A stretch of 64,000 nucleotides of DNA, taken from assembly GCF_009601685.2 (NCBI RefSeq), contig NZ_CP045701.2, forward strand, positions 2,666,001-2,730,000, in the 5' to 3' direction. Both the position numbers and the translations under genes were made by a program. The notes below the pieces were generated by a model, which saw nothing but the letters and a program-made list of their open reading frames with translations, did not search any database and was not told the origin of the DNA. This stretch comes from Pseudomonas brassicacearum. Its GTDB lineage: Bacteria; Pseudomonadota; Gammaproteobacteria; Pseudomonadales; Pseudomonadaceae. This document shows, in pieces, positions 18,975-25,163 of the stretch (the first letter of the stretch is position 1; the number at the start of each line of letters is the position of its first letter).

Positions 18975-20510
18975 ATGACGTCTTCGCCCAACCTCGACCA
19001 GATGACCCCGAAACAGCTACGTGCTTTGGCGGCGCAAGCGTTGCAGTTGCAGTCCCAGATCGAGGTGATGAGCAAGAAGATTCAGAACGATGGAAGCATC
19101 ATCGAGCAGCTCACTTACGAAATCGCCCTTCTCAAACGCCACAAGTTCGCCAAGCGCAGCGAGCAAATCAGCCCGGCGCAAGGCAGCTTGCTAGATGACC
19201 TGCTCGACACAGACCTTGAAGCAATTGAGGCCGAGCTAAAACAGCTCCTCCCAGCTGCGCCACCGGCCGAACCACGGCAATCTCCCAAGCGTGCACCATT
19301 GCCGCCGCAGTTTCCGCGCACGGTGATTCGCCACGAACCCGAAAACACCCAGTGTGCCTGTGGCTGCAAACTTCAACGCATCGGTGAAGACGTCAGCGAG
19401 AGGCTGGATTACACACCGGGCGTGTTTACCGTCGAGCAACATGTGCGTGGCAAATGGGCCTGTCGTCAGTGCGAAACACTGATCCAGGCGCCGGTGCCGG
19501 CCCAGGTTATCGACAAAGGTATCCCGACTGCAGGCTTGCTGGCCCACGTGATGGTGGCCAAATTTGCCGATCACTTGCCGCTGTACCGGCAGGAGATAAT
19601 CTTTGCCCGCGCCGGGTTGGCAATTGCTCGCTCGACCCTGGCCCAGTGGGTCGGACAAACCGGTGTGCGACTCCAGCCACTGGTCGATGCACTGCGTGAA
19701 GCGGTGCTAAACCAGGGCGTGATTCACGCCGATGAAACACCGGTACAAATGCTCGCGCCAGGCGAGAAGAAAACCCACCGGGCCTACGTCTGGGCCTACA
19801 GCACGACGCCGTTTTCGACGCTCAACGCAGTGGTTTACGACTTCAGTCCAAGCCGTGCCGGCGAACACGCACGCAACTTTTTGGGCGACTGGAACGGCAA
19901 GCTGGTCTGCGATGACTTCGCTGGCTACAAAGCCGGTTTTGAGAAAGGCATCACTGAGATCGGCTGCATGGCTCATGCCCGCCGCAAGTTCTTCGACCTG
20001 CATGTCGCGAACAAAAGCCAGTTGGCCGAACAGGCGCTGCACTCGATTGGCGGTTTGTACGAGGTTGAACGCCAGGCTCGGGACATGAGCAATGAAGACC
20101 GTTGGCGAATACGTCAGGAAATGGCGGTACCGATCAGCAAAACACTGCATGACTGGATGTTGGCCCAGCGCGACCTGGTACCCAATGGATCAGCCACGGC
20201 CAAAGCCCTCGACTACAGCCTGAAACGCTGGGTAGCGCTGACGCGCTACCTGGACGATGGGGCTGTGCCCATCGACAACAACCAGGTCGAGAACCAGATA
20301 CGGCCATGGGCACTCGGACGCTCGAACTGGTTGTTTGCCGGGTCGCTGCGCAGTGGCAAACGGGCGGCGGTGATCATGAGCCTGATCCAGTCGGCGCGCA
20401 TGAATGGGCATGATCCGTATGCCTATCTCAAAGATGTGCTGACGCGGCTGCCGACACAACGGGCCAGTGAGATCGGCCAACTGCTACCGCATCAGTGGGT
20501 GCCGGCCTGA
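18975..20510 (+). CDS. tnpC: IS66-family transposase TnpC
   Basis: 511 residues from ATG 18975. Order: N-terminal coiled-coil (LRALAAQALQLQSQIEVMSK), a zinc-binding segment (CACGCKLQRIGEDVSERLDY, then WACRQCE), then the DDE transposase core (VIHADETPVQMLAPG, CDDFAGYKAGFEKGITEIGC, HARRKFFDL, IDNNQVENQIRPWALGRSNW) and the short C-terminal IS66 domain. The DDE acidic residues lie in HADET, CDDFAGY and NQVEN, all present. It appears functional. Confidence 0.93.
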   Translation: MTSSPNLDQMTPKQLRALAAQALQLQSQIEVMSKKIQNDGSIIEQLTYEIALLKRHKFAKRSEQISPAQGSLLDDLLDTDLEAIEAELKQLLPAAPPAEPRQSPKRAPLPPQFPRTVIRHEPENTQCACGCKLQRIGEDVSERLDYTPGVFTVEQHVRGKWACRQCETLIQAPVPAQVIDKGIPTAGLLAHVMVAKFADHLPLYRQEIIFARAGLAIARSTLAQWVGQTGVRLQPLVDALREAVLNQGVIHADETPVQMLAPGEKKTHRAYVWAYSTTPFSTLNAVVYDFSPSRAGEHARNFLGDWNGKLVCDDFAGYKAGFEKGITEIGCMAHARRKFFDLHVANKSQLAEQALHSIGGLYEVERQARDMSNEDRWRIRQEMAVPISKTLHDWMLAQRDLVPNGSATAKALDYSLKRWVALTRYLDDGAVPIDNNQVENQIRPWALGRSNWLFAGSLRSGKRAAVIMSLIQSARMNGHDPYAYLKDVLTRLPTQRASEIGQLLPHQWVPA

Positions 20511-20512
20511 AT

Positions 20513-20540
20513 TACGCAAGGTGAGTTGGCGTGCGCTTAC
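20513..20540. repeat. internal copy of the IS66 right end
   Basis: TACGCAAGGTGAGTTGGCGTGCGCTTAC directly after tnpC aligns with the true right end at 21006-21034 over its whole length (first eleven bases identical, last CTTAC identical). Its terminal part is also inverted relative to the left end. It would make a conventional ~2.38-kb IS66, but the flanking eight bases GGAACACC do not match the left target duplication. Confidence 0.85.
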
Positions 20541-20554
20541 GGAACACCCCTTTC

Positions 20555-20941
20555 TTATCGTGTCGGGTCATACGAGTTGACTACCGCATCCCACTGCATT
20601 TCATGGTCTTCGACCGCAACATTCCATTCGCAACCAGACACCGCGATACGAATGTCCGATAAGCACTTACACCAATGTTGTATGCCAACCCATGATGCGT
20701 CTTCTTGGTTATCAGGGAGCTTAGTGGCGCCCGAAAACACGAGGCCCTTCTTTAGAAAACGACTCGGCTCCAGGTTTGTTGAGAAATCGAATGACTCCCA
20801 ATTTAGGCCAGAGCCGAGGGAGAAGAATCGTTCGATTTGATCGTCTACACAGTAGCGACGAACAATCTCCTCAATAACGGTTACCTCGTTCGAGCTGAGC
20901 GGGGCCTTTCGCCAAGCAGTGTAATAGATGGATATTGCCAA
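20555..20941 (-). CDS. IS66 passenger gene, unknown function
   Basis: 128 residues beginning at a TTG (LAISIYYTAWRKAPLSSNEV) with GAGGG upstream. It is the only gene between the two right-end copies and is antisense to the transposase genes. The protein is acidic, has three cysteines (YCVDD, WCKCL, SGCEW counted in the C-terminal half and middle), no signal peptide and no membrane segment. I do not recognise the family; similar small proteins starting SIYYTA occur in mobile contexts as I recall, but I cannot name a function. Its AT content is higher than that of the transposase genes, suggesting a separate origin. Confidence 0.7.
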   Translation of the reverse strand: MAISIYYTAWRKAPLSSNEVTVIEEIVRRYCVDDQIERFFSLGSGLNWESFDFSTNLEPSRFLKKGLVFSGATKLPDNQEDASWVGIQHWCKCLSDIRIAVSGCEWNVAVEDHEMQWDAVVNSYDPTR

Positions 20942-21045
20942 AATGCGCCCTCAGAGTCGGTAACCGTGATTGGGATGAAGGATACCGGGCTAGCGTCCGT
21001 TCGACTACGCAAGGTGTGTTAGCCGGACACTTACAAATGAATAAC

Positions 21046-21084
21046 CTTGTGGCGAGGGGATTCATCCCCGCTGGGCTGCGCAGC
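21046..21084. repeat. REP-like element next to the IS66 insertion
   Basis: TTGTGGCGAGGGGATTCATCCCCGCTGGGC has the Pseudomonas REP form with a GGGGA/TCCCC stem. It lies four bases beyond the target duplication, so the IS landed at the edge of a REP, a frequent target area for insertion sequences. Confidence 0.6.
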
Positions 21085-21176
21085 AGACTCAACACAAGAC
21101 CGCTCAAGCAGAAACCCTCGCCATGAACGATCACTCGACCTTACGATTGCGCTTCGAGCCCCAGGAGAAACAATCA

Positions 21177-21287
21177 GTGAAACCATTCAGGATTCGCGAG
21201 CTGGGGAATACCGACGCCGAAGCGCTGCTGGCCTTCGAAATCCAAAACCGTGAATGGTTCGAGTCGCAGATCGACTGTACGTTTTAA
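21177..21287 (+). pseudogene. N-terminal remnant of a GNAT acetyltransferase
   Basis: From the GTG at 21177 the frame reads KPFRIRELGNTDAEALLAFE then IQNREWFESQID before a TAA at 21285-21287. This is the usual opening of RimJ/RimL-type N-acetyltransferases (about 170-190 residues), cut after 36 codons. No continuation is visible in other frames before the nucleotidyltransferase gene begins at 21327 on the opposite strand. It is a gene fragment left after rearrangement. Confidence 0.65.
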
Positions 21288-21326
21288 ATCCGTCCAAGCG
21301 ACTTTCGATAAAGCCAAAGCCTTAGG

Positions 21327-22115
21327 TTATCCCCACGTTTCCTTCAGTACCGAGCGAAACAGTTCCGACAGTAACGGCTCTACTTCCTTACGCTCGCTAC
21401 GGGTCGGCTTGATGTCCTCGAGTCTATTCAGTTCCCGCTCAATGAATTTCTGAATCGGCATGATCTGCGGCGAAAGCCCCATTTCTGGTGAGGCGCGCTT
21501 GATTGCAAGCAAGTCATCGATGGCAAGGTGCAACCCGGGCTCGCCGTCGATGACTTCGCGCAGCTTGTCAAACTCGATGGGGGCGGGTTGATCAAAGCGC
21601 TCCAGCCACCGTACCGATAGCAATGGTCGCAGTACGTAGAAGTATTTTTTCAGCGGTACTTCAGCGGCCTGCAAGTACCCCCGGTAATTGGTTTTTGCCA
21701 TGCTGCGATAATGGTAGATACCGCTTTCAACCGAGTACACCTGCGGCAGCAACGCCTTGGCACGCTCGTGGAAGGAGCCGGAGTGTTCGTAGATGATGGT
21801 GGACTGCACCCACTCGACAAACCCCGGATTTGACTTCCAGAAAAGCCTCAAGGCCTTGCGCAGATCCCAGCCATTGATGTCCATGTCATCGATGATAGGG
21901 TACTCGATGACGTCGCGCTGTTCTTCAAGGCCAACCGAAAGATACCACTCAGGTTTGTTGACATAGATGAAGCGCGCGTCGTAGTCGCTATTGGGGGATG
22001 CGAATCCCCAGGCGCGACTGCCCGACTCTACGGCGAGCAGGATCTTCACCTCATGTTCATTCTCAGCACGGCGGAGACGATCTTGAACTTCTTCCCGAAC
22101 AGCTACGGAAACCAT
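21327..22115 (-). CDS. predicted nucleotidyltransferase (COG3541/RlaP-like)
   Basis: 262 residues. The polymerase-beta-fold motif ESGSRAWGFASPNSDYDARF contains the G-S...D-x-D metal site. Downstream motifs YPIIDDMDINGWDLRKALRL, VEWVQSTIIY and YYRGYL-like (TNYRGYLQ) match the YcgL/RlaP family, some members of which act in RNA repair. No RtcB or ligase is adjacent. The gene end lies next to the GNAT remnant. Confidence 0.85.
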   Translation of the reverse strand: MVSVAVREEVQDRLRRAENEHEVKILLAVESGSRAWGFASPNSDYDARFIYVNKPEWYLSVGLEEQRDVIEYPIIDDMDINGWDLRKALRLFWKSNPGFVEWVQSTIIYEHSGSFHERAKALLPQVYSVESGIYHYRSMAKTNYRGYLQAAEVPLKKYFYVLRPLLSVRWLERFDQPAPIEFDKLREVIDGEPGLHLAIDDLLAIKRASPEMGLSPQIMPIQKFIERELNRLEDIKPTRSERKEVEPLLSELFRSVLKETWG

Positions 22116-22148
22116 AAGCTCACTCTAATCAGATGAATTTTGCGTGCA

Positions 22149-22289
22149 CTAACACCATTTGTGACGGTGTGATTCTAAAGCAGGGGGTCGTTCCATGACC
22201 AATTGGCGAACGACAAGGTACATCGACAGTAGGGCCACCAAGGCCGCGGCCACCTGTACCATCAACGTCCATGTTTCGTAATTAGACAT
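22149..22289 (-). CDS. small membrane protein
   Basis: 46 residues starting MSNYETWTLMVQVAAALVAL, with one hydrophobic helix (WTLMVQVAAALVALLSMYLV) and a basic C-terminal tail (ESHRHKWC). It overlaps the 3' end of the DUF1810 gene by eight bases and has an AAGAGAG-like SD, so it may be co-translated. No known family is recognised. Confidence 0.5.
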   Translation of the reverse strand: MSNYETWTLMVQVAAALVALLSMYLVVRQLVMERPPALESHRHKWC

Positions 22290-22710
22290 GTTTTCTCTCT
22301 TGCTTCTTAAGTATCTCAAGTGTTCTTGAGTCGACACGCACCCCACCACCCAGCACCTGGGCGTACACGGAATGCTCGCCCGCGGCCGCTGCAAAAAGCG
22401 TCATGCAGGACGCGAACTTCATGGCATCGATGGACCCGAGGAGTTTCTCCAAAGCGACTCCAGAGTCCAGTACCGCACGAGTCGCACGCTCGAGTCGCGG
22501 TCCCAGAAGCGGGTGCTGCCAATAGTCACGCGCCTCGTCAATGCCGCGCAGGCCATAGTAGGTGGCGTTCTCACTGACACCCAGGCCGCGTAATTGGGGA
22601 AAGATGAACCACATCCAGTGGCCTTCCTTGCGGCCACGCCGCAGTTCAAGCAAGGCGTGCTCATAGGTAGACGCTTGCGCCTGGATAAAACGCTCCAGTG
22701 ATTCGGTCAT
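22282..22710 (-). CDS. DUF1810 family protein
   Basis: 142 residues from ATG 22710, preceded by GGAGG. The family features are clear: RFIQAQASTYEHALLELRRG, KEGHWMWFIFPQLRGLGVSE, YGLRGIDEARDYWQHPLLGP and KFASCMTLFAAA. DUF1810 proteins have a calpastatin-like name in older annotations but no established biochemical role in bacteria. Confidence 0.9.
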   Translation of the reverse strand: MTESLERFIQAQASTYEHALLELRRGRKEGHWMWFIFPQLRGLGVSENATYYGLRGIDEARDYWQHPLLGPRLERATRAVLDSGVALEKLLGSIDAMKFASCMTLFAAAAGEHSVYAQVLGGGVRVDSRTLEILKKQERKHV

Positions 22711-22764
22711 GGGAGCCTCCGATAGGGTTCCAAGGCTGAAGAATGAACCAGACAAGAGCAAAGC

Positions 22765-22786
22765 CTATAGCACACTTGCGCTATAG
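22765..22786. promoter_or_regulatory. 22-bp dyad shared with 61861-61882
   Basis: CTATAGC (22765-22771), eight bases ACACTTGC, then GCTATAG (22780-22786) form a perfect dyad. The same 22 bases with four changes occur upstream of the lipoprotein gene at 61861-61882, in the same orientation relative to the downstream gene. Here it is about 90 bases before the exported-protein start at 22873. It may be a response-regulator site, or contain a TATAG-type -10 region. Confidence 0.55.
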
Positions 22787-22872
22787 CGCCGCTTGGCACT
22801 CGTCCCTAACCTATGAGCGTTATCGGTTTTTTGATCGATCGCAACGAGCACATCGGGACAAGGATCTGTTTT

Positions 22873-23655
22873 TTGAAAAGTACACCTGCCAGAAAGTCCA
22901 ACGTCAATCCGGCTTGGCGCAAACGCCTGGCAACGGCGTTCACCGCCTCGACCCTTGCCGTCAGTGGCTGGGGTTCTTTTATCGCCGATGCGTCGGCCTC
23001 GACCGCCAGTGCAACGTCTTCTGCAGCTTGCACCAACGAAGCGGACTTTCAGGCCGGGACAGTGGTGGAGTACGAAAGCCGCGACAACCTGTCGTCGGCC
23101 ATCAGTCGCGGCAAAACCGAGACGTTGGGGCGTGAGGCATTTGCCGACGCCAATCCGGTGGCTTCGGCGCACACATCGTTCTTGAATAATGCGCCGTTCT
23201 TTCTGACGACAACCTTCGCCGAGATCAAGGATGGTCGGCTGGTTCGTTACGGTGATCGCCATGGCGCCGGAGCGTCGTTGGTGACCACTATCTACCAGCC
23301 TCCCGCTTCCACACCGATTGATCTGCAACCTGGGCAGACCGTCACCGTCAGCTACAAAAACAAAGCGGTGAGCGCTGGGGCAACGGTCGAGTTCGATGTC
23401 GTCGAGAAGCTGACTTATAACGGTCGTGAAACGATCAAGACGGCCCTCGGTACGTTTGATACCTGCAAGTTCACCAATGAAATTTCCACGGGCTCGGCTT
23501 CGGCCACGCAGCCGAAAAACGTCGTCGTTGTCCAGAACTGGTTTCCCGCGGACGGCCCCTACCGTGGTCAGCCGATCCGATCTGTCAGACCGCCGGCCAA
23601 TGGCGTTGCGCAGAGAATCAGTGAAGTCGTCAAGATGCAGTACGAGGCGCGATGA
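22873..23655 (+). CDS. exported protein of unknown function
   Basis: 260 residues from the TTG at 22873, which has AAGGA eight bases upstream; an in-frame ATG at 22813 lacks an SD and would add 20 residues. The N-terminus (RKRLATAFTASTLAVSGWGS) is signal-like with an Ala/Ser-rich cleavage region. The mature part is beta-rich: VVEYESRDNLSS, PGQTVTVSYKNKAVSAGA, FDVVEKLTYNGRETIKTALG, TFDTCKFTNEIS. Two cysteines (SAACTNE and DTCKF) could pair. The family is not recognised. A response-regulator fragment follows 22 bases later on the same strand. Confidence 0.6.
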   Translation: MKSTPARKSNVNPAWRKRLATAFTASTLAVSGWGSFIADASASTASATSSAACTNEADFQAGTVVEYESRDNLSSAISRGKTETLGREAFADANPVASAHTSFLNNAPFFLTTTFAEIKDGRLVRYGDRHGAGASLVTTIYQPPASTPIDLQPGQTVTVSYKNKAVSAGATVEFDVVEKLTYNGRETIKTALGTFDTCKFTNEISTGSASATQPKNVVVVQNWFPADGPYRGQPIRSVRPPANGVAQRISEVVKMQYEAR

Positions 23656-23677
23656 ACGACGCGTTTCGGGCCAAAAG

Positions 23678-23782
23678 ATGTGTCGGATCATCGTGGCAGA
23701 CGAACACCCGCTGTTCCGAGAAGGGATGACGCTGTTACTGGAACGCCTGATACCTGAGGCAATGATCGAACAAGCAGGACGC
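23678..23782 (+). pseudogene. truncated LuxR-type response regulator (receiver N-terminus only)
   Basis: ATG 23678 starts [20 protein letters not shown] then LERLIPEAMIEQAG. This matches the start of the intact regulator at 61939-62577 ([20 protein letters not shown], ...[13 protein letters not shown]) almost residue for residue for 35 codons. Similarity then stops abruptly and the frame runs on antisense to the outer-membrane gene. The phospho-acceptor aspartate and the DNA-binding domain are gone. Confidence 0.8.
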
Positions 23783-23851
23783 CACGTACTTTGCGTTAGC
23801 CGGGATGAAAAATCGACGCCTGGCCAAGCCAGGCGCCGATCCGGCTGGCGC

Positions 23852-24550
23852 TTACAGCCAGTACCGCAGGCCGAGCATCAAGGACTGGGCGTTGTATTCG
23901 GTTTCCACGTCGGCCTGGGGCAGGCCCTGGATTTTGCCGAAGTTCGCTTCGCCGGTCTTGAAGTAGCGGTAATCCAGGGACATGGACCAATGCTCGTTCA
24001 GCTCGTAAGCGACGCCAGCACCGAGTTGCCAGGCCGAGACGGTGTCGCGATGGGTGCCGCCGAACTCGACGCCACCCGCTTCCAGGTCCTTGATGGTCAG
24101 CACCGCGTAGCCCAGGCCTCCGCCCACATAAGGCGTGAAACGGCTCAAGGGGGCAGGCAGGTTCGGGATGTCATACCAGAGGTTGGCCATCAGGCTGCTG
24201 GCTTGCTCTTCGCCTTTGCCCTCGATGCTGCTTCCGCCCTCGTAGATCCGGTTATTGAACTGGTCCAGGGTGTTGCGGCGGTAGCTCAGTTCCACTTCGG
24301 GCCGTAGCCCGACCGGAAACCGCCAGCCCAGTGCCAGCCCGGTGGCGTAGCCCGAGTGCAGCGGTTGATTGAATTCCATCTGGACGAAATCGTCGTTGTT
24401 CTGGGTCAGGTCCTGCTTAGCGACCCAGTTCACGCCGCCCATGCCACTGACATAGGGGCCGAGGTTGTCGGCGAAACTCGATGCTGGGGCAATAGCCCCC
24501 AGGCCAACGATTGTCATGAGCAGATATTGGGTGTTTTTCTGTAGATTCAT
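23852..24550 (-). CDS. outer-membrane beta-barrel protein
   Basis: 232 residues with signal peptide (MNLQKNTQYLLMTIVGLGAI, cleavage near SSFADN). Alternating hydrophobic strands (YVSGMGGVNWVAKQDL, GYATGLALGWRFPVGLRPEV, ELSYRRNTL, YVGGGLGYAVLTI, GAGVAYELNEHWSMSLDYRY) and the C-terminal LMLGLRYWL are typical of eight-stranded OmpW/Opa-like porins. The C-terminal residue is Leu rather than the usual Phe. The gene lies 85 bases downstream of the SRPBCC gene, so it may be read from the biosynthetic operon or from its own promoter. Confidence 0.8.
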   Translation of the reverse strand: MNLQKNTQYLLMTIVGLGAIAPASSFADNLGPYVSGMGGVNWVAKQDLTQNNDDFVQMEFNQPLHSGYATGLALGWRFPVGLRPEVELSYRRNTLDQFNNRIYEGGSSIEGKGEEQASSLMANLWYDIPNLPAPLSRFTPYVGGGLGYAVLTIKDLEAGGVEFGGTHRDTVSAWQLGAGVAYELNEHWSMSLDYRYFKTGEANFGKIQGLPQADVETEYNAQSLMLGLRYWL

Positions 24551-24635
24551 GCTGGATCCGAAATGTGCTGTTATCGATAAGTAAGCGAAGCGAGTCCGGG
24601 AAGACGCGTTCAACACGCGTGCTTGCGGGAGGTAT

Positions 24636-25106
24636 TCACACGAGGTGCAAAGGTGTCGCGGTTTTCGCGTGCCCCGGGACGCCGATGGCCCGTTGTTCGG
24701 CCAGCGTGCACAGGTTGTCCAGTGCGGTAGTCATGGCTGCGGTCAATGCTTTGCGCAGCAGCCCGCGATACAGGAAACTCAACGGCCCGGAAATTTTCGC
24801 GCTGTGGATGACATGGGTTTCATCGGCAGAAAGCCTGCGCATCTGATGGTCGAACTCGAGGTCGATCCAAAGCAGCCGTGCGCTGTTGCGATAGCTTTCG
24901 TGCAGGCTCACGGCTTCCAGTTTCAGTGGCATGTTCAAGCCATTCTTGAGCACACATTTGCCGCGTGTCCCCGCCTGGAAAGGGCCGTCGAGTTGACACT
25001 GGCGAACGTCGGTATCCCATAGCGGCGCTTCTGCAAAATTGCTCCAGATCTTCCAGATTTCAGAAGGGGGCGATTTGACTATGACTTGCACTTTGACATC
25101 GTTCAT
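24636..25106 (-). CDS. SRPBCC (START/cyclase-fold) protein
   Basis: 156 residues from ATG 25106 with AAGG upstream. The start NDVKVQVIVKSPPSEIWKIW followed by SNFAEAPLWDTDVRQ is the usual opening of the polyketide cyclase/dehydrase-lipid transport superfamily, and FRRLS/ADETHVIHSAKISGPLSF is the later strand region. The hydrophobic cavity may hold the product of the neighbouring synthase, acting as cyclase or carrier. It is the last core gene of the biosynthetic operon, 57 bases after the synthase stop. Confidence 0.75.
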   Translation of the reverse strand: MNDVKVQVIVKSPPSEIWKIWSNFAEAPLWDTDVRQCQLDGPFQAGTRGKCVLKNGLNMPLKLEAVSLHESYRNSARLLWIDLEFDHQMRRLSADETHVIHSAKISGPLSFLYRGLLRKALTAAMTTALDNLCTLAEQRAIGVPGHAKTATPLHLV

Positions 25107-25163
25107 GGCGACACCTTGGTTGTGGGGGGCACGGTCATGCTGGAGGGCAGGTCCATTCAATGC

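Larger units (their letters stand above)
18159..21034 (+). mobile_element. IS66-family insertion sequence with passenger gene
   Basis: The element is bounded by imperfect 21-base inverted repeats: the left end at 18159-18179 begins GTAAGCGTCCGGCC, and the right end at 21014-21034 ends GCCGGACACTTAC. It is flanked by an exact 8-base duplication AAATGAAT at 18151-18158 and 21035-21042. It contains tnpA, tnpB and tnpC in the usual order plus about 490 extra bases after tnpC. Those bases hold a minus-strand gene and, directly after tnpC, a second internal copy of the right end (20513-20540). The matching target duplication shows that the outer end was used in the last transposition. All three transposition genes look intact. 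Confidence 0.93.

Noticed and set aside
20521..20540. Taking 20540 as the right boundary of the IS66 element
   Set aside because: The flanking eight bases GGAACACC do not match the left duplication AAATGAAT, while the end at 21034 is followed by an exact copy.
23426..24307. A fused open frame across the exported protein, regulator fragment and outer-membrane gene
   Set aside because: It starts inside the exported gene in another frame and ends antisense to the outer-membrane gene; only the part from 23678 to about 23782 has protein similarity.
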